From NCBI GenBank assembly GCA_011365025.1, contig RDOF01000025.1:1-43810 (forward strand): a DNA stretch of 43,810 bases. Direction: 5' to 3'. The notes under the pieces are model-generated. The model saw only the letters and a list, made by a program, of their open reading frames with translations. It ran no database searches and was not told where the DNA came from. The translations under genes and the position numbers were made by a program. The stretch's first letter is position 1. Each line of letters starts with the position of its first letter. Below, piece after piece: positions 8,101 to 17,900 of the stretch. Source of the DNA: Candidatus Thorarchaeota archaeon (GTDB taxonomy: Archaea; Asgardarchaeota; Thorarchaeia; Thorarchaeales; Thorarchaeaceae).

Positions 8101-11100
8101 CGATTTTTCCTTCTCGGGTTCTGCAAAGTTTGTCCTGAACCTCTTCTCCTTTAGGAATGGCATGTGGGACTGGGACGAGTTCTTCCACATCATCGAGTGG
8201 GGCCTCTCCTTGCACGTTGCCATCTCCAAGACCATCACCCTTCTTGATTTTCTGACAGGCGGAGTGGGCGGCGGAGTAGTGAGCAAGATTGCTAGCTATA
8301 TCGGTCTCGACACAGTCAAACTCACCATTTGGTTCGGGCTTGACCTCGACATCGTGAAGAAAGCGGCTACTGCTATTGCTGCCGAGACCTCGACCATGTC
8401 CTTGGTAGTCACGATAGGTGCTTCGGTGTCCCTCGGAATCAATCTCCTAATTGCCGCTGCAGACCTCACAGGCACCTTGGAGATCATCTTCTCCTTCTTC
8501 CAGGACTTCACGGGCTCAACGCCCATGAAGATACTATTGAAACTGACCCTCACACTAAAATTGAAGATACGGTTCCTCTTCTGGACCTGGAAGAAGACCT
8601 GGACCTGGGAGCCCGGCGGCCCCTGGGACCTCTCCCCCCCGGAGGGCTCGCAGGAGTATAGCGCCTCGGGCATGGGCTTTGACAAAGACGGCGATGGGTT
8701 GAGTGACGCCTATGAACTTGCAACACCCGGCCTCGATATGTTCAGCCCTGATACTGATGGCGATGGGGCAAACGACAAGCTGGAGACCCAGACCATGGGC
8801 TCAGACCCCACAAACCCGGACACAGATGGAGATGGTTTGGAAGATGGGTACGAGTGGGATATTGGTACCAGCCCGCTCTGGGTCGATTCTGACTGGGATG
8901 AGCTCACTGACTTTGAAGAGGACCAGTACTATCACACGAACCCTCTCTCGCAAGATACTGACGGGGATGGCCTCAATGATCCCTATGAAATTCGTACTGT
9001 GCTAAATATGACGGGTGTCTGGCGACCAACCGGGTACATTGTGGTCACCATTGGCGACAAGGAGTACACCGACCGGACTGACCCCCTAAATCCTGATACG
9101 GATGGGGATGGCCTTGTTGATGGTGACGAGGGAGTCACTGGTGCCTACTACGGCCTTGCCTCGCTCTATAACGACACTGCTGGGTCTGGCTTTGACCCAA
9201 ACCCGCTCATCTACAATGGCGGGTACACTCATCCGTTGGACGAAGATACGGATGACGACTCCTACTACCAGCTGTACAATGGTGAGGTGGACTGGCAACT
9301 CCCAGACTACTTCCTCATGGACATGAACGATGGCGCCGAAATTGCTGGCTTCTGGATAACTATCTATGACGAGGACGGCGACCCCGAGCGCAAGCAGGTC
9401 TTCACGAACCCCTGTAATCCCGACACCGATGGCGACACCGGAATCACTGACAGAACACCCCAGCCCGGCATGTGGATAAACAGCGACGGGTACGAGCTTG
9501 CTCAAACGCCACCCACTGACCCCACAGATGGCGATTCAGACGATGATGGACTTCTCGATGGTATTGAGGGCGTGCTCAACCCCCTGAGCAACCACACCAA
9601 TCCCAACGACTGGGACACGGACGATGACCTTCTCGGAGACATGCAAGAGATTCTCCTCGGTTGTGACCCACGAGACCCCGATACCGACCATGATATGATA
9701 TCTGATTCAGAGGAGTTCTACACCTTCTTCACAATTCCAACCTTGGCCGATTCAGACTTCGATAATGTCACGGATGGCGAAGAGGTATACTGGTTCCATA
9801 CGAACCCCTTGCAGGATGACTCAGATGGAGACTTTCTGTCGGATGGCGACGAGATTTTCCTCTACGGCTCCGACCCCTTGGATGAAGATGGAGACAATGA
9901 TGGGCTGACCGATTTTGAAGAGATTGTCATCTACGGTACGAATCCCTTTGTCTATGATTCGGACGGAGATGGTCTATCTGATGGTGAAGAAGTTAAAACT
10001 TATGACACTGACCCCTTGGCCTGGGACACCGATTTGGACAGCATCACGGAGCCTAATGCTACGGGTGGTATGACCTTCCCGCTCTCGGACTATCACGAGG
10101 TCATGGGAGTGTACAACTACTCCACTAACCCAACAGAGCCTGATACCGACCTTGATGGTCTCTCAGATGCGCTCGAGATGTACCTTGGCACAGGCGAGAT
10201 TCCGTGGATGGATCCAATGCCCCTCAACCCGTTGTCAAACGACACGGACAACGACTTGCTCATCGATGGCAGTGAATTGGTCCTGGTGAACGTGAGCGAT
10301 ATAGTCTACCCGTATATCGCAGTCACCTTGGTTCTCCGGTACAACTCGTCTCCTGTCATGCGAGATACTGACAATGACACGCTAATTGACTATCAAGAAG
10401 TTGTAGTGTTCAACACCGACCCTGCTAATCCTGATACTGACGGCGATACCATACCCGACTGGTGGGAGGTCTGGGTGTATAACACCTCGGCGCTGTACAA
10501 TGACACTGACGGAGACCAGATCCCAGATTACGAGGAGTACCTCGTGGAGATATGGCCGTATGGTCCTTGGCCGCCGTCGAACTGGTCCATAGGCATAGGG
10601 AGTGAAAACGAGCCCACGGAAGGCGAGCCCCCCGCTGCTGAGCCTCCGTCAGAGTATGTCTTTGCGGAGGGCACGTATGTTCTGGCACAGTACGAACCAC
10701 CGCCGCCGTTATACGCAACGGACCCGACAGATATAGACTCGGATGACGACTGGCTTCCTGATGGTGCCGAAGTCTACATGTACGGAAGCAACCCGATGGA
10801 CATAGACTCGGACAATGATGGCACCGATGATACCTACGAGTTTGATACTGACTTCGATGGACTTGAGGATGGTATCGAGTTCAAGCTTGGTCTTCAGATG
10901 ACTGGTGGAGGCATCTTGGACCCCGATTCGGACAATGATGGCATTCGAGATGGCGACGAGTACTACATCTACCATACGAATCCTGCCTCCGCTGACTCTG
11001 ATGGAGATGGATTGTCTGATGGGTTCGAGATAGCGGTAGGTTCCAATCCTTTCAGCTGGAGCGGTTTCGCCGTTATCTCACCTATGCACGATAGCACGGT

Positions 11101-11935
11101 GCTCCCAGAGGTCACAATTTCAGTGATGAACTTCACAACTTTGGCGGCATCCTGGTGTAGGTACCGCCTAGTTGGGCAGGCCTGGAGCAGCGATATCCCC
11201 CTGTCTTTTGATGATGGTGAAGGTCGTTGGGTGTCAACACCAATCCTTCTGGCAGAAGGCGTGTACGAGCTTGAGGTTTCTGGCGAGTTGACTAATGGAA
11301 CCGTCCTTCAGGAGACCCTGACCTTTACGGTTTCGGCTACTGGCGTACATGTCATCCGAACTATCATCATTCTCACGCCGGCTGCAGGGTCTATCGCCTA
11401 CCATGACACTGACATCAGAGTGGTGAACCTGACAGCCATGGAGAGCATGTGGTACCGGTATCGGACGACCGGTGACTGGAGTGGGAACTTCAGTCTCACC
11501 TATGATGCGAACCTGCAGCTCTGGTACTCAGACACAACAGACTGGGCGCCCGGAACATACGAGCTGCAGGTCTTTGGCGAGACCCCTGCAGGACAGGAGT
11601 TCTATGCTGAGACCAGTTTCGAGGTTCCGTTCCCCGTTTTGGCGCCAGATTGGGGCATGATTGGCCTTGTCATCGGACTTGCCTTTCTCGCCTTCGTGGT
11701 GGGTATCAGCTTTGGCAAGGGCTGGATCTACAAGACGCCAGTGATTGGAAGTCACCTACCCGGTGCACCAAAACGAGAGTCGTCTGCGGAGCCAACAGGC
11801 ACTGCTGAGGAGGCAAGTACTCCTGAGGGGACCAAAGAAGGCTCCGAGAAGAGCACGAGGAAGAAATCGACCACGACACGGACAAAGAGCACGAAGAAGT
11901 CCGGCCCGGCAAAGGGCAAGAAGGGAGGTGCATGA
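5150..11935 (+). CDS. Giant secreted calcium-repeat (thrombospondin type 3-like) surface protein
   Basis: A 2261-residue cell-surface protein. A signal peptide covers about residues 1-29. Residues about 40-160 look like a small alpha/beta domain. Residues about 300-1165 are very rich in Leu, Ile, Phe, Asp and Gly with few basic residues and many helix-like stretches, turning to alternating strand-like segments near the end; I recognise no family there. Residues about 1178-1970 hold about 26 Asp-rich repeats of the DTDGDGLSD type, each expected to bind calcium. Two related beta domains follow (about 1971-2063 and 2063-2162), both with a W-x-R-Y-R core. A membrane helix (about 2168-2195) and a 65-residue Lys/Ser/Thr-rich cytoplasmic tail end the protein. 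The ATG at 5150 has AGAGGAGG upstream. Likely roles are adhesion or a cell-envelope layer. Confidence 0.85.
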   Translation: MKKLLRVQLISLAFVSLMLLGLIPQAIMAGQVTESEEDIFPHPFEGYDLPDIYILYDSTDEMMRGIAESVHEVAGFRINGISLIPVRSFHDISFWLSDEPWIAVYAFNSDLDEVFLPDSSMGWDTFYKSLGEYKSTEHVVGMGNTLSLDAFLLQSDANIHHSESEVVDSFVLLLYDLWAIKELASQRAGWDSDYIGASEDLEKMVLQIYSDHFSEIFQRQFDPIDPVGELDEDAAEERRAAMFAEHAGSVNDAAYHIAEDGSLEEIPLDDLPENFAPSIMLTSESSLGAGDFILGKIPFLSGLRGPIGEVVDLLLDLLIGAGKDILAIPESALGSIMDVFDEIVPILGIFDDFDLDSPLKSLFNVILGEFPFAADMKGWLETIIKALFNLRNLDNGVEGIVGIFGDIIEGLLPSILPFDVMDFLDGILDFGGGLWDLFTDIATGEKGFFDAIGSYLMDNIVGGLLNKTLVALLGIEDDLVGFFDIIHPFISSIFDYICSFNFDSFFDNIGNKLLNLGLGILTSGVGQAAVDRVMTIFKLGYSIGDMLLDFNTQTTLQVLLEAIEAIIGVDDIIGDSAEFVGELMEIVQDFVEDPSSVTISDLNSQLDPVLDSSLTGAVTAGIKNIVKDTLAMVAWLYGSNFNPGNVPDAFDIVNGILAEFVPSELTPAMDAMTNIVKPVLAIIAQIGDIEGLKKMIGVTTELFNADFSDLPDVLANVFIHVGGTMITGALDFEDTLRSFGEIFFSFGNMIWNFKDVSFTGIMKGLLQAVISLFGFFPSFDAVPLDGMLMVQKAFFPESFDFLGDFETPEISEIVDYINDFPLTGAFDSSMVETVLTFLFDIKGIFTEGLTWILNKIFDWLTGQITPLLQSMEDGLNGAFGGFGDLLGHGGVLPIGIGEWSLFDLVFDLGIRPQFHINPEPFFEFIRGILLEGRNPFSLSSFSDFMLSILKFFEITPQFYAELGVSGFDSSKNKFMEILLDVLGVDFSFSGSAKFVLNLFSFRNGMWDWDEFFHIIEWGLSLHVAISKTITLLDFLTGGVGGGVVSKIASYIGLDTVKLTIWFGLDLDIVKKAATAIAAETSTMSLVVTIGASVSLGINLLIAAADLTGTLEIIFSFFQDFTGSTPMKILLKLTLTLKLKIRFLFWTWKKTWTWEPGGPWDLSPPEGSQEYSASGMGFDKDGDGLSDAYELATPGLDMFSPDTDGDGANDKLETQTMGSDPTNPDTDGDGLEDGYEWDIGTSPLWVDSDWDELTDFEEDQYYHTNPLSQDTDGDGLNDPYEIRTVLNMTGVWRPTGYIVVTIGDKEYTDRTDPLNPDTDGDGLVDGDEGVTGAYYGLASLYNDTAGSGFDPNPLIYNGGYTHPLDEDTDDDSYYQLYNGEVDWQLPDYFLMDMNDGAEIAGFWITIYDEDGDPERKQVFTNPCNPDTDGDTGITDRTPQPGMWINSDGYELAQTPPTDPTDGDSDDDGLLDGIEGVLNPLSNHTNPNDWDTDDDLLGDMQEILLGCDPRDPDTDHDMISDSEEFYTFFTIPTLADSDFDNVTDGEEVYWFHTNPLQDDSDGDFLSDGDEIFLYGSDPLDEDGDNDGLTDFEEIVIYGTNPFVYDSDGDGLSDGEEVKTYDTDPLAWDTDLDSITEPNATGGMTFPLSDYHEVMGVYNYSTNPTEPDTDLDGLSDALEMYLGTGEIPWMDPMPLNPLSNDTDNDLLIDGSELVLVNVSDIVYPYIAVTLVLRYNSSPVMRDTDNDTLIDYQEVVVFNTDPANPDTDGDTIPDWWEVWVYNTSALYNDTDGDQIPDYEEYLVEIWPYGPWPPSNWSIGIGSENEPTEGEPPAAEPPSEYVFAEGTYVLAQYEPPPPLYATDPTDIDSDDDWLPDGAEVYMYGSNPMDIDSDNDGTDDTYEFDTDFDGLEDGIEFKLGLQMTGGGILDPDSDNDGIRDGDEYYIYHTNPASADSDGDGLSDGFEIAVGSNPFSWSGFAVISPMHDSTVLPEVTISVMNFTTLAASWCRYRLVGQAWSSDIPLSFDDGEGRWVSTPILLAEGVYELEVSGELTNGTVLQETLTFTVSATGVHVIRTIIILTPAAGSIAYHDTDIRVVNLTAMESMWYRYRTTGDWSGNFSLTYDANLQLWYSDTTDWAPGTYELQVFGETPAGQEFYAETSFEVPFPVLAPDWGMIGLVIGLAFLAFVVGISFGKGWIYKTPVIGSHLPGAPKRESSAEPTGTAEEASTPEGTKEGSEKSTRKKSTTTRTKSTKKSGPAKGKKGGA
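8681..11060 (+). repeat. Array of about 26 calcium-binding Asp-rich repeats
   Basis: This part of the giant gene encodes repeats of the pattern D-x-D-x-D-G-L-x-D followed by a short linker, often with NP before the next repeat (for example HTNPLSQDTDGDGL). Most repeats keep the Asp positions that bind calcium in thrombospondin type 3 modules. A Pro/Glu-rich linker lies near 10600-10700 between two blocks of repeats. The DNA repeats are diverged, so the array appears old rather than a recent tandem expansion. Confidence 0.8.
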
Positions 11936-11936
11936 A

Positions 11937-14900
11937 GTGAAGTTCAAGACACTAACAATTCTGTTCATGGTAGTATTGATGATGAGCTACTTCGCCACCG
12001 TTCCGGGCGTGCCACAAGCACAGGCACCTCTTGGCGATATGACTACAATGACGGGCATTCCCGAGGACATCCTTCCAGAGGTCATGCAAGCCTTGGCCGA
12101 GGACCCAAGGATACCTGAGGACTTCGACCTCAACGAGATCCTACCCGACAGAGTGAATCAGTACAAGACGAACTATGAGCCCTGGAAGTCAAAGGCCGCT
12201 ATCCACGCAGTTGCCTACGATGAGGCCTTCGGATTCCTTGCACTTGGAGGCGGCTGGCTCTATGACAATGAGATCCATCTCTGGCGACTGAACACCGAGA
12301 CCGGTATGTTCGACAAGGTCTGGGATATTGGAGACTCGCAGCTCCCCAGCGATGTGATGTCTCTCGCCTTTGGCGACACAGACCTGAACGACTTCATTGA
12401 GATAGCCGCAGGCTGTGCAGACGGGCGAGTCTATGTGTTTGAGCAACGTCATCTCTATGACCCCTATGCCAACACGGAGAATCAATTCGATCTTGTCTGG
12501 AAGAGCCCCTACATGTTCAAGGTCTTTGACTTGAAGATTGATGACATTGACAAGGACTATCGCCCCGACATCATTGCAGGCGGCTGGGACAATAAGGTTC
12601 ACATCTTTGAGTATAGCAATCATAGTGGATATCCCTTCGTTCAAGAACACTGGATCACCTATAACGAGGTCGCAACCCTTCCGGTTGACGATAAGGTGTA
12701 CAGTCTTGAGACCGGGGACACAAACGCAAATGGCCTGCCAGAGGTGGTAGTTGGCACAAGAGACGGTACTGTCTATGTCTTTGAGAACGATGGCATCACC
12801 ATCTACATCAACGGGCATCCGTTCCCGCTCATCTATGACAATCACTACTACCTCAACTGGACCTCGGAGGCGTACACTTGGCGTCCCATCATCTCAATGG
12901 CTGTGGGTGAGATTGATGGCACTGATGGCGATGAGATCGCTCTGGTGTCCCAAGGTCAGGGTGTCTATACGCTTGACTGGAACAGTGCTGAGAAGTCTTA
13001 CGACTACGAACGAGTGTATAAGGACTATGAGCCATGGGAGACCTTTGGATACTGGGGTCTCGACTACTATGTTGACCGAGTCATCTATGCGCATAATGTC
13101 ACTTATCACGACCCTGTTAATGTATCAATCAATGTCCCTGAACCAATTCAATATGTTCGAGTTGGCGGCGCCTGGGACCCAGATGCGGATGTCTATCCTT
13201 ACAACACAGGAATGGCAATGATGCCTGACGGCAACTACTCTACCTTTGACTGCACGAATCCATCAGTGGACAACGCCACTGCAATTGTTGATTTTGGACT
13301 TGATGAAGAAGGAACTGGCGGTGCAAATGCGGCCGGTGACATCTTGATGACCTTCAGGTACAATCTCAATCCATCTATCTTCGACCATCTCAACTTTAGC
13401 ATCTCACAGGACGGTACCGACTTCGAACAGGTTTCCGTGAGCCACATGACCATTGGGCCCGCAGACCTACGGGTTCTAAATATCGATGTCGATAGCGCTC
13501 TTGGTCGTAGGCAATGGGAGTGGTTCAGATATGCGAAGATTGTTATCTACGGTTCAGTGACCTATGAAGTCAATTCTCTTGAACTGACTCAGGTATATAA
13601 TCTCCTAACTGATGCATTGTCTATCACCATTGGTCCGATGAAAATGGATGGCGAGAACTTCTGGACCGGAGGCGACGAGCTTGACAAGGTCATCGTAGGA
13701 ACAGTTACCGGTGAGGTGATCGTTGTTGGTCCCGGTGGTTCATATGATGTCCTATGGCAGTCAGGAGATGATGCTGACTACACTATGGGGGCAAACATCT
13801 GGGATATGGCATATATTCCTGGTCAGGAGCCTGATATACCCACATGGAATTATCAGCTAAAGACGAACCTGCCAGTTGCTGGAGGACTAGGCTATAACTC
13901 ATGGACCTGGGCTGTTCCCGAACCAGATATCTGGGGGTACCTTCTCGGAACACAGGATGGAGAGATTCAAGCAACTGACCTTCTGGGTAATCCAGAACCT
14001 ATGCTAACCCCCCTGATTGCCCCCATCAATTCCGACTTGGACCCGGTTCTTTGGCCATATACGTCTGCTGAGGTGACCTATCTACCCTTCATAACACCAA
14101 CCACGGCAATAGCAGTTGGCAAGTTCAATCCTGATGTGCCAATTGATAGCTATGGTGTGAGTACCTACTACAGGGCACACATTACCTTCTACTATCGGTC
14201 CGACTGGGGAATGCCCTTCAGCCTTGGTGTTGATCTCTGGGAGCTTGACCTCAATGGCGAGCTCTCCCAGCTTATCGACCATGCAAGAACCACTCCGAAG
14301 ATGGACTTTGCTGATATTGACTCCGATAATGATCTTGACTTTGTGGTTTCAAACGGGTATCTCTATCTTGCAAAGAACCTTGCAGCGGAGTATGCTGAGC
14401 TCGAGATTGAAGACCTGAAATATGTTCTAGTTCCGGGATACTTCGACGATATCAATGCCCTCGCCACGAATAGGATATGGGGCCAGCCTGACTTTGTAGA
14501 CCTTGATGATGATGGTGACTTCGACCTGGTCCTCAGCTATGGTGACAAGAACGGAGCTACCTGTTTCATCAACAAAGGAACCGTTGCCAACCCTGAGTGG
14601 GTCGAGGACAAGATGGTGTTCTCGAACAGGAATCCTGATACAAACATGGCTTACCTTAACCTCACCGATGTCCGAGCAATCCCTCACTGGGGCGATTACT
14701 ACGATGGTTTCAACATGGAGCGATGGTATGATTATTACGGACTGGAGCCAGATCGGCCATTCTACATCGCAGCCCACAATATCTACGAAGAAAAGACCTA
14801 CTGGATGTCACCCCAACTCGGAACCACCGACACCTACGTAATTGCGACCTATCCAAGAGTGGTACAGGTTGACTTCAGCATAATGAGCGCAATGGACGAG

Positions 14901-17900
14901 GGCGCAGGTTTCAACCGATACATCAACCTGGGCTACAACATCCATGAATCTTGGAGCAATGACGACGATCTTAACAACTGGACTCTGTGCATAGCCTCAG
15001 CTGATACGGACCAAGATGGGAACGGTGAGATAATTGTTGGCGACTTTGACAACAACGTTTACGCCTTTGAACATCTTTCTAACAACACCTACAAACGGAT
15101 GTTTAGGTCCTTTGACTTGAATCACAGTGAAGTTTCCGACGTTAGTCCCTACTACTATGAGGAACTCGAGGGAATATCGGGTGACTTCAACCGAAAGATT
15201 TGGGATCATGCAAAGCATCTGGTTGCGGACGTTGACCTCGATCAGGACGGCCTGAAGGAGATTATAGTCGCCGCTGACTTGCAGGTCTACATCTTTGAGG
15301 AAGTGGGACTAACGGGCGGAGACGCCATTCGATTTGTTTATGGCTTTGACCTTGGTCAATCGGAGTGGGAGGGCCGGTATACCTGGGAATATGCCAAGGA
15401 GATAACCGCCATGGGGGCAGCATCAGATCTGGACTATGATGGCAGGATGGAGTTGGTCGTTGCCGCAGGTCCATTTCTCTTCATCTTCAATGTAGATATT
15501 GGCCTCTTTGAGGATATGGAGCAGAATGACTACTTTGTTACGAGCCTCTCATTGGAGGGCAGGTACTTTATGCTGGGCAATCCAGAGAAGGGCGACTTCG
15601 AGTTTGCTGAGATAAACGCTCTTACCCTATGCGATACTGACAAGGACGGCTACCGCGAGGTCATTCTTGGTGGTATTGCGGACAACCGTCCAGCGCGCGA
15701 TAGTGGCTTCGTCTATGTCTATGAGTGTCAGGCAGGGACCTTCTACAAGGTCTGGGAGGCGCCATCCGAGGTGACAATGTGGAATCCTGTGAGTGTCTTG
15801 ACTCTCGATGACCAGGATTATGATGGCAACTGCGAGATAATCATTGGTCATACAAAGGGCTTCGACATCTGGGAACATATTCCGGGAACAGACTCCAAGT
15901 ATCAGAAGGTGGAGTATGTCACGGCCTCCCCCAACTATCCAATGAACTCTGTTAAGACCGCGCTCTTTGAGGCTACCGGCGAGCAATTCCTTATTGATTT
16001 TCCAAATGACCTTAGAGGAGCTAGTGATATGGCTCATGGTTCTGGAATATATGAGGGGTATATCTGGGCTGTCTACGAACAGGACTCGGAAATATACTAC
16101 AAAGTCTACATCGAGTCCTCTGGACTATGGATTCCCGGTGCAGCGTTCTCCGACACCTGGGACTTCGGTCCGGGCATCAGCTACTTCTCTAACCCCAGTA
16201 TTGTTTGCCATCCAACGGACGGAAGCTTCTGGGTCGCCTTTGAGGCGACGGCGACAAACGGTAGCCATTACATCGGTGTTTTTGGACTTGATACGAACAC
16301 ACCTGCATATCTTGGTCCGCTATACTACCCAGACCCCGGCGGTCTGTTTCCAGGAAGGCGGATGTTCCCATCTGTCTTCATTCTTGACTCGACGAATATT
16401 GGCATTGCGTGCCGATTTGATGGATGGGTCCTGGATGGTATGATATATACATACAAGCAGGGAAATATCCGCGCATATAGTCGTCCCAAGGACTTGACCG
16501 GTTCATGGGCGGCTCTGCCCGTCAACTTCCAGAATAGAAACGCCCTCAAGGTTCACTCGCTGTCAGTCGCCAAGCTTCCAGATGGATCCTATGCGCTGGC
16601 TATGTCAGCCGAAAACTATCAGCTCACAAAGGCCGACCATGACATTTGGGTGGTAGTCGGTAACAGCACTTTCCAATTCGATGGAAAGCGGGCCCATCAG
16701 GCCACAGTATCCTACTATGATGAGATGTATCCTTCTGTGGACTATTTGCGCTCGGAGGACCATAGCATCATTGTTATGTATGAGGCCGTGGCCGCATCTC
16801 TCGAAGAGAAGCTTGGCATGGTAGCAAGTACGACAGGAGGCTCCACCTGGAGCGTTGCCGACTACCTGAATCCAGTTCCTGATACGGTGACACGCATGGA
16901 GGGACTATGGGGCGAGGTCTACTACGTCAAAGGTGGACTCCCACTGAATGGACCTATGGCATACGCTGGATCTGTGATTGGTCGAGATGGTGCAGGTTTC
17001 ATGTACCTGTTTCCCTTCACATCCGTTGTTCACTACCAGGTTTCTGATGTCTATTGGATACACTACCCTGTTGGTGACCTAGTCTATGGTGTCAACCCAC
17101 AATCAGATTGGGTACACAACCACTTGCGAAACGTGGTAGACTTAGATGTTGGAGACACAGATCAGGATGGCAGAAGAGAGGTTGTCGTTGGATTTGAGCA
17201 CCAAATTGGTGTCTATGAACTCAAGCATTCAACCAATGGTACTGGCTTCATGACATATGATGAAGCCTGGCTCTCGTTACCGTACGAGAACAAGGTGACT
17301 GGTGTCACACTCTACGACACAAACAGGAATGGCTTCCCTGAGATTGGAGTGGCTACTGAACGAGGGAATGTCTACTTCCTCGAGTTCATTGATCCCTCAG
17401 TAGGCGCGACAAGTCCGATGTCTTCAGAGGTGGACTGGAGCTTCAATACAACGGGGATGGGCAGCTACATCTACATGAACCTGCTGCAGTCTTATGATGT
17501 GGATGGAGATGAACTTGATGAAATCATCTATGCATTGAGCAGCGACAGTCAGGTCGTCTGCCTTGATGATGACGGAAGTATCCTATGGAGCAACTCTGAC
17601 CCAGTAGAGAACTTCCATCAGATCTTCCTGGCCGACCTCAATAATGATACGATTCCGGAGCTGCTATTGGCAGGCAACGGCGTGACTCTGTATGTCCTTG
17701 ATATAACAGATGGCCATGAGCTATGGTCCTACAACGGTGCTACTGATGATGTCTACGGGATAACCACAGGTGACTTCACTGGCGATGGTGTGCCCGAAGT
17801 GGTAATCTCAACACGTGATGGGTGGGTTCACACCATCGCAGCAAATGGAACCGCACTCTACGCCTATGACATAACCAGCAGCGCAATCAACTATATCACA

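Noticed and set aside
8681..11060. CRISPR array or recent tandem DNA duplication
   Set aside because: The repeats are protein-level Asp-rich motifs with diverged DNA and irregular spacing, all in one reading frame.
11745..11936. Upstream extension of the FG-GAP frame
   Set aside because: It overlaps the end of the preceding gene. The GTG at 11937 has a strong ribosome site and begins a signal peptide.
12189..12845. Minus-strand frame of 218 codons inside the FG-GAP gene
   Set aside because: It is a mirror of the Asp-rich repeats on the other strand, with a Val/Ile-rich composition typical of antisense shadows.
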